NCBI GenBank assembly: GCA_951800685.1
Contig: CATOJY010000030.1
Span: 1 to 39,967 of the forward strand
Length of the DNA stretch: 39,967 nt
Source: an uncultured Lachnospiraceae bacterium
Lineage (GTDB): Bacteria > Bacillota > Clostridia > Lachnospirales > Lachnospiraceae
Direction of reading: 5' to 3'
Part shown: piece after piece, positions 33,473 to 39,967 of the stretch
How positions within the stretch are numbered: position 1 is the stretch's first letter
Layout of the letters: the number at the start of each line of letters is the position of its first letter
Notes under the pieces: model-generated
Databases searched by the model: none
What the model was told of the DNA's origin: nothing
What the model saw: the letters and a program-made list of their open reading frames with translations, nothing else
Made by a program: the position numbers and the translations under genes

Positions 33473-35575
33473 TTATAAAGCTACCATCACTACCTGCTTG
33501 TTCCGAAGTTTAAAAACGACCCTGCGTACTTCCCCTTTCAGTGTATACTTGATGCCGTTAATAATGATCATACTGCCCTCATGGGCTCTTCCCCTGACGC
33601 AGACAGGCTCTTTCGTGGTTTGTTCCGTCTGGTTGACCAGTTTGGAGGCTTCACCGTCCATTTCAGCCAGCTCCTGCATCTTAACGTCGATCGCTCCGTA
33701 TATTTTTCTTCGTAGTTCTTCCGACACATCCACCCCAGCAGCAGACATCACAACCATCTTACTGCGCTCCCGCTCCAGAGATTCCAGATCATTCAGAAGT
33801 TGTTCTCTCTTTTCCTCGTATTCCTCCTGTTCTTTCTCGTAGACACCATTCCGCCCGATATCTAGAACCGTCTTGATGTGCAGCCTATTTCCTAGGTTAT
33901 AAGTGTCTACGCCCTTTACTGCGCTAATTGTGCCTCCCAGCAGAACCCCCTTACTTCCCGATACAATTACTCTTCCCATCGTTTTGATACTGCTATTCAT
34001 GATATAATTGGCCTTGACGTTGCCTCCGGCGTTGATATTAGCAGCCTCAAAGAAGCTTCCAGATACCTCTCCACCAGCATCAATAAAACAGTCGTTCTTG
34101 GAGCAGCTCCCCTTTTTGATCATGACATTACCACCGGCAATCAGCCTTCCAGTCTCTACATTATGCTCAATAATAATATCACCTGTAGCCTTGATATAGC
34201 CTCCTGAATAAATACTGCCAATCACATATACGGATCCATCCACTTCCAACTTACCAGTAACGGCAGTTACATCCTCCCGGACAATGAGCATATTAGAGAT
34301 GTTAATGCGTCCGCCTACAAATTCAAACTTGCCATTCATCTTGGACGTATAGGTAATGCCGTCTGGTTCAATCGTAAATCCTACACCCCTCAATGGCTTC
34401 AACTCTATACCACCTTCTGCATGAATGGACTCCCCATATATATTCTTTCCGGTAGTACCCTCCTCTGCCTGATGATACAGTGCAATCCGCTCACCCTCAT
34501 CCACCATCTCAAAAGCTTCTATATTGACATAATCCACACCACCATCTGGAAGTGGAGCCGGAATACGAGGAAGATCTAATCTGACAAACCACTCAAACCA
34601 GCCGTCTTTCCCCTTCTGCGCTGGAATACCTTCCGCAATTAGAACTTTTTCATTCATACGCTTACGGTCGATCAGATCATCAATGGCTTCCTGCTTGATC
34701 CCGAATACAATCCCACGCCTTTCAAGATCATGATAAATATCTTCTTTCGTGACCACATTACCAGGCACCCATGGAATATGCGCATATGCTTTGTTACCGT
34801 TCTCTTCTATAAAAATGGAGAATTCCTTCTTACTGTAGGGATCTACCGCAGACGTCCTGCCTCGTCTGCCATTCTTGTCCAACTTATCTGCCTTCTCTGT
34901 TTCACCTGACCTCTTCCTGCTGATAACAGCTTTACGTTTTTCTTTCATATCAGTAGCAGAATAGATCAAACTGCAATAATCAGACACATCAAATCCAGCT
35001 TCTAGACCCAGACGGATCTCTCTCATCTGTGCATGATTAAACAATGGCTTTGCATAAATGGACACATCTACCTTTTTCTCCAAGCCCAAACGAATCTCCT
35101 GCATCTGCATCCAGTTGTATCTAATATCAGCATAAGGCGATACATCAAGCTCCTCACAAAGGCCAACCCTTATCTCATGAATCTGCGGTGCACACATATC
35201 ATTCTGCAACCACTTATCAATAGGCAGACGGTTCATAATCGCCAGACGGATCTCCTCCAAATCATCGTCTGCAAATCCTCTCTTAAGGTAAGGAATAAGG
35301 TCAATACCTGCATAGAGTGAGATTCTGATCTGCCTCATTGTCTCATAATTATTCGCCGGATCTGCATATACGGAAGCATCCACTTTATCTTTAAGGCCCA
35401 TCCGGATCTGTTCCATCTGCAGCCAGTTAAACTGTGGATTAGCATATAAAGAAACATCCAACCCAGCCTCTTTTCCGAGTTTTATCTCCTGGTTTTGCGC
35501 TTTCTGATACTCGTCATTTTCCATCATCGGAAAACTCAATTCTTCCTGCATCGCATTGAAATCTAAATTAGTCAT
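33473..35575 (-). CDS. FapA-like (DUF342) polymer-forming protein with seven N-terminal 26-residue repeats
   Basis: 700 residues from ATG 35575, with AGGAG 7 bases upstream; a GTG at 35581 is too close to it. Residues 29-210 are seven repeats of exactly 26 residues, consensus EIRLGLExxxDVSxYAxPxFNxxQM. A basic linker (about 215-245) follows. Next is the FapA N-terminal domain (PGNVVTKEDIYHDLERRGIVFGI) and then a right-handed β-helix (about 415-560, with DVTAVTGKLEVDGSVYVIGS, GYIKATGDIIIEHNVETG and AGGNVMIKKG). A Glu-rich coiled coil (about 590-630) and a β C-terminus end it. FapA-like proteins are linked to flagella or cell-shape functions in other bacteria. Here the gene precedes a c-di-GMP phosphodiesterase. 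Confidence 0.88.
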   Translation of the reverse strand: MTNLDFNAMQEELSFPMMENDEYQKAQNQEIKLGKEAGLDVSLYANPQFNWLQMEQIRMGLKDKVDASVYADPANNYETMRQIRISLYAGIDLIPYLKRGFADDDLEEIRLAIMNRLPIDKWLQNDMCAPQIHEIRVGLCEELDVSPYADIRYNWMQMQEIRLGLEKKVDVSIYAKPLFNHAQMREIRLGLEAGFDVSDYCSLIYSATDMKEKRKAVISRKRSGETEKADKLDKNGRRGRTSAVDPYSKKEFSIFIEENGNKAYAHIPWVPGNVVTKEDIYHDLERRGIVFGIKQEAIDDLIDRKRMNEKVLIAEGIPAQKGKDGWFEWFVRLDLPRIPAPLPDGGVDYVNIEAFEMVDEGERIALYHQAEEGTTGKNIYGESIHAEGGIELKPLRGVGFTIEPDGITYTSKMNGKFEFVGGRINISNMLIVREDVTAVTGKLEVDGSVYVIGSIYSGGYIKATGDIIIEHNVETGRLIAGGNVMIKKGSCSKNDCFIDAGGEVSGSFFEAANINAGGNVKANYIMNSSIKTMGRVIVSGSKGVLLGGTISAVKGVDTYNLGNRLHIKTVLDIGRNGVYEKEQEEYEEKREQLLNDLESLERERSKMVVMSAAGVDVSEELRRKIYGAIDVKMQELAEMDGEASKLVNQTEQTTKEPVCVRGRAHEGSMIIINGIKYTLKGEVRRVVFKLRNKQVVMVAL

Positions 35576-35741
35576 CTTCACACTCCTGCATATCGCAGCT
35601 CAACCTGCAATACCGCATTATAGTTAACTTAGGAAATTATACTTTCAGACTTACGTAAAAATGAATCAATAGAAATATGAATACTCCTCTTGCACAGAGG
35701 ATCACGATATACTTTTTATTGTATCAGAGTTCTTATAAAAA

Positions 35742-35759
35742 AAGCTACCATTTTAGCTT
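35742..35759 (-). terminator. terminator downstream of the tRNA-Asn remnant
   Basis: AAGCTA and TAGCTT form a 6-base stem with a 6-base loop; on the minus strand it runs directly into seven T. It lies about 60 bases past the 3' end of the tRNA-Asn fragment and is presumably its original terminator. Confidence 0.75.
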
Positions 35760-35817
35760 AATAAACAGATCATAAAAAATAAAACCCACAGGCAATATAC
35801 CTCTGAGTCTTATTTAC

Positions 35818-35878
35818 CTCCCCGAGTAGGGCTCGAACCTACAACCCCGCGGTTAACAGCCGCGTGCTCTACCATTGA
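35818..35878 (-). pseudogene. tRNA-Asn(GTT) 3' fragment, possible attachment-site scar
   Basis: The T-arm (GTAGG TTCGAGC CCTAC), anticodon arm with loop CTGTTAA, and the right half of the D-arm (TCAATGGTAGAGC) are intact. So is the 3' acceptor strand TCGGGGA with discriminator G. The 5' acceptor strand (expected TCCCCGA) and the left half of the D-arm are missing; homology stops at about 35878. It cannot fold into a tRNA. A 3'-half tRNA copy is what remains at one end when a tyrosine-recombinase element integrates into a tRNA gene. Confidence 0.85.
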
Positions 35879-35895
35879 TACGGTTACATACCGTA
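35879..35895. repeat. inverted repeat at the tRNA-Asn break point
   Basis: TACGGT (35879-35884) and ACCGTA (35890-35895) flank the 5 bases TACAT, starting at the base where tRNA homology ends. The size and spacing resemble core sites of tyrosine recombinases, but chance is not excluded. Confidence 0.45.
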
Positions 35896-35920
35896 AAATC
35901 TCTTTGATAAAATATTCAGG

Positions 35921-35990
35921 TTGCTTTCAACTTCTTATATGCTTTCAGAATTGCTTTCAGTTTTTCTCTTGCTTTCAGGATTGCTTTCAG
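35921..35990. repeat. imperfect 30-base tandem repeat with TTGCTTTCAG units
   Basis: The 10-base unit (T/A)TGCTTTCA(G/A) starts at 35921, 35939, 35951, 35969 and 35981, i.e. at alternating 18- and 12-base steps, giving a 30-base higher period. The array lies between the tRNA-Asn remnant and the stop of the AlbA_2 gene. Possible roles are recombinase arm sites or a leftover of a coding repeat. Confidence 0.75.
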
Positions 35991-35992
35991 TT

Positions 35993-37783
35993 TTATAATC
36001 CAGTAATCCTATAATTGGTTGCAACTGATTCTTTCTGCTTTTGCAAAACTCCAATCTCAATCAATCTATTCAAATATCCTACCGTAGTTGTCGTGCCCTT
36101 TCCACAAATTGATTCTGCTGTCACACGATTAATTTCATCATGAGTTTCAAAGTACTCAATAATTGAAAACATCTGTTTTTTTTCTCTTTCGCTTAATTTC
36201 TCAGTGCATATCTCCAATACATGCTCATATATCGCCTTTCTTTTATTCATTTCTTCCTTCTCATCCTCTGATATTTCTCTGACTGTTTCCATTACTAATG
36301 GTATTCCATCGTCATCTGTAATATAATCACCATCCAAATCAACAAGAAGTGATTCTTCCTTCCTTGTTTTATTCACATCAAGTGCTTTATGACCATTAAG
36401 AATATGCAGATATCGTTCACAAGCAAAAGCTTTCACTGTTATACCACTCCCCGTTTTACATAATTCTGGCAGCTTAGCATTTACCATTTCACATTCAAGA
36501 CGAATTTTCAAATATCCCCTGCCCCAGGATTCAATTTCTCCTGCCCGATAAAATACATCAGCAATTTTAGGATTATATGGTATAGATTCGTGCCTTTGGT
36601 ATAATGCATCATCCACTGGAATACTTTCAGGCCATATCCCAACATTGAACAACTCAATATGATCTTCAAACACAGAAATCTGTATGGGTACACCTTTCTC
36701 ATATTGTTTATGATTAATAGGATTTAACAATAATTCCCTGATTATCCCCATTGGAAGCATGTACGTTTCTGTTCTTTGCAACTTTTCATAAGAAATCAAT
36801 GCTTTGAAATATTTAGTATACAATATGTCAATTGCCTTATCTGTCTGCATAATCAATGGTCCATGGATATCATCCCGATATATAATATCAGCATCTTCAT
36901 TTAAGCCATACGTTCCAGCAGGCGCAAAAAAAGCAATCTTAAGATATGCACCCGTCACATATTGTTCCGGATCTGGATGAAACAAAAGAATTGCTGCCCG
37001 GGTCAGATAATTTCCATCGTATAATTTCAAATTTCTAAGCAAGAGCTCATCTGACACAGCTACATCCTGTTCTCCCATTCTCTCGCTCTTAACCGCCTTA
37101 GAACGAAAAGCGTTGAGTGCATTTTTGTCAAGGTCTTCAACAGAAACCCCCGGCACGGGGACTGAATCCCATGTTTTTCCTGCACGTTCTAACAGAAAAC
37201 TCTGCAATTCAAACCCCTGCAGCTCTCGAAGCGTAGAACCTGACCTTTTATAATATTTCCCATCACAGCTTATCGCAAAAGGGTAACGCTCAATCGCTAT
37301 GCTAATATAGTCTAGTCTCCCCTCTTGGTTAAAGTAGATTGGGGTTTCTTTTTCCAATCTTAAAATAGTCTGTTCGTATCTTTTTATTTCTGTTTCGGCA
37401 CAGTTTTCAACTATCGCAGAATTTATTTTTCCACTCGCATATTTATTTACAAGTTTTTCAGATATATTGATTGGAACATTATTCCCATACCTGATATTAA
37501 CTCCCTGCCTGTCTGCATGATGTATTTTTATACTTGCAACAATTCCTAATTTATCATTAATCTTATTAGGCAAGGATTCAAGAAGCGTTCGGGAATCTTT
37601 AAGCCCAACTACATATCCGTCATCATTAACTCCCACATAAAGAATTCCTCCATCCATATTCGCATAACCGCATAACCATTTTAAGAAATCATCATTCCAA
37701 GACCATTTCCACTCAGTGGATTGATCCTCTTCTTCAGAGATATTCATATCCCTATTTTTATATATTTCAATTTCTCCAATCAT
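35993..37783 (-). CDS. Schlafen-type AlbA_2 / HATPase_c_4 protein (RecG-like transcriptional regulator family)
   Basis: 596 residues. The AlbA_2 nucleic-acid-binding domain is at about 20-130 (DDFLKWLCGYANMDGGILYVGVNDDGYVVGL). About 170-200 is PIYFNQEGRLDYISIAIER and YYKRSGSTLRELQGFELQSFLLER. The GHKL-like ATPase region is at about 340-400, with IRELLLNPINHKQYEKGVPIQISVFEDHIELFNVG and later ESWGRGYLKI. The usual ALVHRDY motif is altered to PINHKQY (N354). A winged helix closes the protein (VGYLNRLIEIGVLQKQ). The ribosome binding site is unclear; AAAGGGA lies almost against ATG 37783. It sits 80 bases after the DUF262 gene, same strand. Relatives occur as regulators and in antiphage systems. 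Confidence 0.85.
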   Translation of the reverse strand: MIGEIEIYKNRDMNISEEEDQSTEWKWSWNDDFLKWLCGYANMDGGILYVGVNDDGYVVGLKDSRTLLESLPNKINDKLGIVASIKIHHADRQGVNIRYGNNVPINISEKLVNKYASGKINSAIVENCAETEIKRYEQTILRLEKETPIYFNQEGRLDYISIAIERYPFAISCDGKYYKRSGSTLRELQGFELQSFLLERAGKTWDSVPVPGVSVEDLDKNALNAFRSKAVKSERMGEQDVAVSDELLLRNLKLYDGNYLTRAAILLFHPDPEQYVTGAYLKIAFFAPAGTYGLNEDADIIYRDDIHGPLIMQTDKAIDILYTKYFKALISYEKLQRTETYMLPMGIIRELLLNPINHKQYEKGVPIQISVFEDHIELFNVGIWPESIPVDDALYQRHESIPYNPKIADVFYRAGEIESWGRGYLKIRLECEMVNAKLPELCKTGSGITVKAFACERYLHILNGHKALDVNKTRKEESLLVDLDGDYITDDDGIPLVMETVREISEDEKEEMNKRKAIYEHVLEICTEKLSEREKKQMFSIIEYFETHDEINRVTAESICGKGTTTTVGYLNRLIEIGVLQKQKESVATNYRITGL

Positions 37784-37863
37784 TTCCCTTTACTACCCTA
37801 TCCTTAATTGAAATGTACTTATCAAAAAACAAGCATTGGCACTCCATTTTTAATCATGGGTAC

Positions 37864-39609
37864 TTACTCTTTTCCAAGAATTTCATGATAATATATATTT
37901 GCCATTTTCTCCGCTCTTGCAATAATATCGTCTTCCGTCCATTCTAAATGGTTGCTGACAAAGTTTTTCACCCAATCATAATTAGACTTTAGATAATAGT
38001 TATCTCTTTTTTCATTGTAAGGCAAGTGACTTGCAGCATTGTTTAAGTTAATTTCCAATAAAATCAAATTACCAATGTTTAATGCCATTTCGCCAAAGCT
38101 CTCCGGAAGTATATGCTCAACACTTCCATTATCTGGAAAAATCTCTTCTTTTCCATTCGTAAAATAACAATATATTTTATTAATAATATACTTGACCTTT
38201 AGATTGTCTGGTGTATCTTGTTTTGAATATTTAAGGTGAATAAATTTATTTTTAAAGTCGCTATATGGTGGATACTCTTTATTCAACTTATTTTTTAAAT
38301 CTTCTATACACTTATCAACCTGCTCTCTTGTCTGACATTTTCTGAGTTTTCGAGCAAAACTAGAATAAGGTGAGTCGAACACATTAGATCTTCGTGAAAG
38401 CACTGCGTTGTAAACAAAATGAAATCCCTCCAAATACTGTACGAAATTTTTAAATTTTCCTGTTGCAATTAATTCACGCTCTTTTATTTCCATCATTGCC
38501 ATTAATACAATTCGGATTTGCACAATATTAAATTTATCCGATAAATAATCAAGGCTTTGAACTAACCAAAAATATTCTTTTCTATTTTGGTAATCTTCTC
38601 GAGAGGGATTAACTATTTGCACATAATATTGGGCATTTTTCTCCATAATCTGAAGAAATTCCTTATATGTCTCATCATTAGCAGGTACTACTGTTTTAAT
38701 AAACTTCTCATATAATTTTTTCTCAGAGCTTTGCGAATATCTTGAAATCCAATAATGTCTGAAAAATGTCGCCATACCGACCGTTTCTTCTCGACTATAC
38801 AATATATTTTTTATTTTATTCCAAGTAATATCAGCAAAGTCTGCTGGTTCTGTAGTATTTAATACCGAAAAAATTTGATTCTTAATTAAATCTACACTTG
38901 CTAATCTTTTACCCTTTGCATTCAAAATCTCAAAAATTGAATTTGCATCTTTTCGATCCCCGGTTAAAATAATAACAACAAGACTTTTTAATACCTGATC
39001 TCTAAGTGCCTTTAAGATATCCTCATAAGAAATATTATCTACATACTTTTTCCCATATAACTTGTATAATGAACTTCTCAGACTATTCTCAGACGTCCTT
39101 TGATATAAGTACTCAAAAGTTTCTTGTATGCACACTTCTTCTTCAGAAGTTGCTTCCTGCCGTATTTCTTTTTTTATATCTTGAATATAATATGAAAAAA
39201 AAGGATAATGCGTTTTACTTTGTATAACTCTAACAGAATCACCATTATCATCTTCCGTCATAATATACTGAAAAATACGCTCACTTAATTTATCATTTCC
39301 TAACTCACGGAAATGATCAGAAATAGCAGAAAAAAGTATTGTTATAATTGTCAATCTCTGCTGACCATCCACGACATCTAACGTCTGTCCAGCCATTTCA
39401 AGGTTTCCAATAAAAAGCATTGTTCCTAAAAAATATGGAGAGTCATAAATTGCCTTATCAGTTATTCTTAAGCAAGCAATCATATCATCAATAAATTCAC
39501 GATAGTTTCTTTTTTCCCAAGAATATTCCCTTTGAAATCTGGGGATAGAAAATTGACATCTTGATGATAATAATTGTGTTATTGTCATAGTATTCGGTTT
39601 TATATCCAT
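37864..39609 (-). CDS. GmrSD-like DUF262/DUF1524 protein, putative type IV restriction or defence nuclease
   Basis: ATG 39609 has GGAGGAG 5 bases upstream (581 residues); ATG 39639 is a weaker option. The N-terminal DUF262 (GmrS-like, ParB-related NTPase) carries IPRFQREYSWE (22-32) and VVDGQQRLT (79-87). A long helical middle follows. The C-terminal DUF1524 (GmrD-like HNH) shows SVEHILPES with Glu-His at 498-499 and NIGNLILLEINLNNAASHLPYNEK. Both domains in one chain is the single-protein GmrSD layout; in that family NTP hydrolysis drives cleavage of phage DNA with modified bases. The gene is AT-rich, leads an operon with the AlbA_2 gene, and lies beside a broken tRNA. Activity is inferred; DUF262 proteins have other roles too. 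Confidence 0.88.
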   Translation of the reverse strand: MDIKPNTMTITQLLSSRCQFSIPRFQREYSWEKRNYREFIDDMIACLRITDKAIYDSPYFLGTMLFIGNLEMAGQTLDVVDGQQRLTIITILFSAISDHFRELGNDKLSERIFQYIMTEDDNGDSVRVIQSKTHYPFFSYYIQDIKKEIRQEATSEEEVCIQETFEYLYQRTSENSLRSSLYKLYGKKYVDNISYEDILKALRDQVLKSLVVIILTGDRKDANSIFEILNAKGKRLASVDLIKNQIFSVLNTTEPADFADITWNKIKNILYSREETVGMATFFRHYWISRYSQSSEKKLYEKFIKTVVPANDETYKEFLQIMEKNAQYYVQIVNPSREDYQNRKEYFWLVQSLDYLSDKFNIVQIRIVLMAMMEIKERELIATGKFKNFVQYLEGFHFVYNAVLSRRSNVFDSPYSSFARKLRKCQTREQVDKCIEDLKNKLNKEYPPYSDFKNKFIHLKYSKQDTPDNLKVKYIINKIYCYFTNGKEEIFPDNGSVEHILPESFGEMALNIGNLILLEINLNNAASHLPYNEKRDNYYLKSNYDWVKNFVSNHLEWTEDDIIARAEKMANIYYHEILGKE

Positions 39610-39637
39610 CCTTACTCCTCCCAGAACATCTACTTTC

Positions 39638-39665
39638 ATTATATTTATCTTACATTATATTTCAA
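39638..39665 (-). promoter_or_regulatory. predicted promoter of the DUF262/AlbA_2 operon
   Basis: TTGAAA (plus 39660-39665), a 16-base spacer and TATAAT (plus 39638-39643) on the minus strand, about 29 bases before ATG 39609. The surrounding DNA is very AT-rich, so chance matches are likely. Confidence 0.5.
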
Positions 39666-39815
39666 AATATAATAAATTTAAATGATTATATACTAAGCTC
39701 AGCCACGGTCTCATAAGGTGCCCATACACAGCACGCCAGTAAATGGTCAAATTGTTGAGCGACAAATTACCATCTCCACCAACAGCACATTATCCCCGTC
39801 ACCCAAATAAAAAAC

Positions 39816-39854
39816 AACGACAGGATCGTATCTTAACTCTACGTTCCTGCCGTC
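39816..39854 (-). terminator. terminator of the gene entering from the right edge
   Basis: AACGACAGGATCGTA and TACGTTCCTGCCGTC pair over about 15 positions with a few mismatches. On the minus strand the stem is followed by GTTTTTTATTT, about 20 bases past the stop of the partial gene. It marks the return of ordinary chromosomal DNA. Confidence 0.75.
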
Positions 39855-39875
39855 ATCCTCTTCACTTTCCCATCT

Positions 39876-39967
39876 CTATGTCAGCGACTGGTTATTCGCC
39901 GCTGCAAGAATCACCTCCGTATCGATCACCATCTTTCCCTGCTGTGCCCCGATCGTCAGCGCATCCG
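39876..39967 (-). CDS. C-terminal end of an unrecognised gene
   Basis: The minus strand is open from the window edge to TAG at 39876-39878. The last residues are DALTIGAQQGKMVIDTEV followed by ILAAANNQSLT. The GC content is that of the main chromosome, unlike the islet to its left, and a terminator follows. Too little is present to name a family. Confidence 0.6.
   Translation of the reverse strand, partial: DALTIGAQQGKMVIDTEVILAAANNQSLT

Noticed and set aside
35818..35895. Complete tRNA-Asn gene
   Set aside because: No sequence to the 5' side pairs with the TCGGGGA acceptor strand and the left D-arm is missing, so only a fragment is called.
35921..35990. Direct repeats as a CRISPR array
   Set aside because: The units are 10 bases, contiguous within 70 bases, with no unique spacers of CRISPR length and no cas genes in the window.
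39640..39815. Second attachment site matching the tRNA-Asn fragment at the right end of the islet
   Set aside because: I looked for tRNA-Asn core sequence and the TACGGT/ACCGTA repeat here and found no convincing copy.

Overview
The window looks like a chromosome segment of a gut-type Clostridia, most probably Lachnospiraceae. The reasons are low-to-mid GC with strong AGGAGG ribosome binding sites, AraC-type YesN/YesM-like two-component systems beside carbohydrate ABC importers, a clostridial-type cellobiose phosphorylase, a Bifidobacterium-like N-acetylhexosamine kinase, and tRNA genes without an encoded CCA. No genus can be fixed from the sequence alone.

Layout. 1-460: 5' part of a CE2-like SGNH esterase (minus). 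614-1972: MATE exporter. 2005-3027: LacI regulator (minus), with a cellobiose phosphorylase at 3475-5910 preceded by a promoter, a terminator-like hairpin and a LacI-type palindrome. 12178-6112 (minus): sensor kinase, sugar-binding lipoprotein, two permeases and an AraC-type response regulator, probably an oligosaccharide uptake unit feeding the phosphorylase. 12477-16678 (plus): MerR regulator, solute-binding lipoprotein and chemoreceptor, with no permease. 17528-16704 (minus): pyridoxamine kinase. 19349-17695 (minus): ECF-like sigma factor with two unrecognised proteins. 21613-19575 (minus): YtrA-type GntR regulator, ABC ATPase and ABC-2 membrane protein, with operators built into the promoter. 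21999-23794: tRNA-Arg, a CPBP protease and a five-tRNA operon (Glu, CAT, Asp, Val, Leu), all minus.

28792-24342 (minus): second sugar ABC importer ending in NahK. A divergent AraC regulator (29192-30097), a sugar-1-phosphate nucleotidyltransferase (31365-30445) and a CBM9-like protein (31648-32274) complete a likely host-glycan (N-acetylhexosamine) module. 35575-32329 (minus): a FapA-like (DUF342) protein with seven 26-residue repeats at its N-terminus, followed by a CheY/HD-GYP c-di-GMP phosphodiesterase.

The right end is different. At 35818-35878 only the 3' part of a tRNA-Asn gene remains. From there to about 39.7 kb the DNA is visibly more AT-rich and carries two minus-strand genes: a GmrSD-like DUF262/DUF1524 protein and a Schlafen-type AlbA_2/HATPase protein. 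I read this as a small defence-like islet inserted in a tRNA gene, with short direct and inverted repeats at the junction. Ordinary DNA resumes near the end (terminator 39816-39854 and the 3' end of an unrecognised gene). This islet and the repeat-bearing FapA protein are the best candidates for something undescribed.
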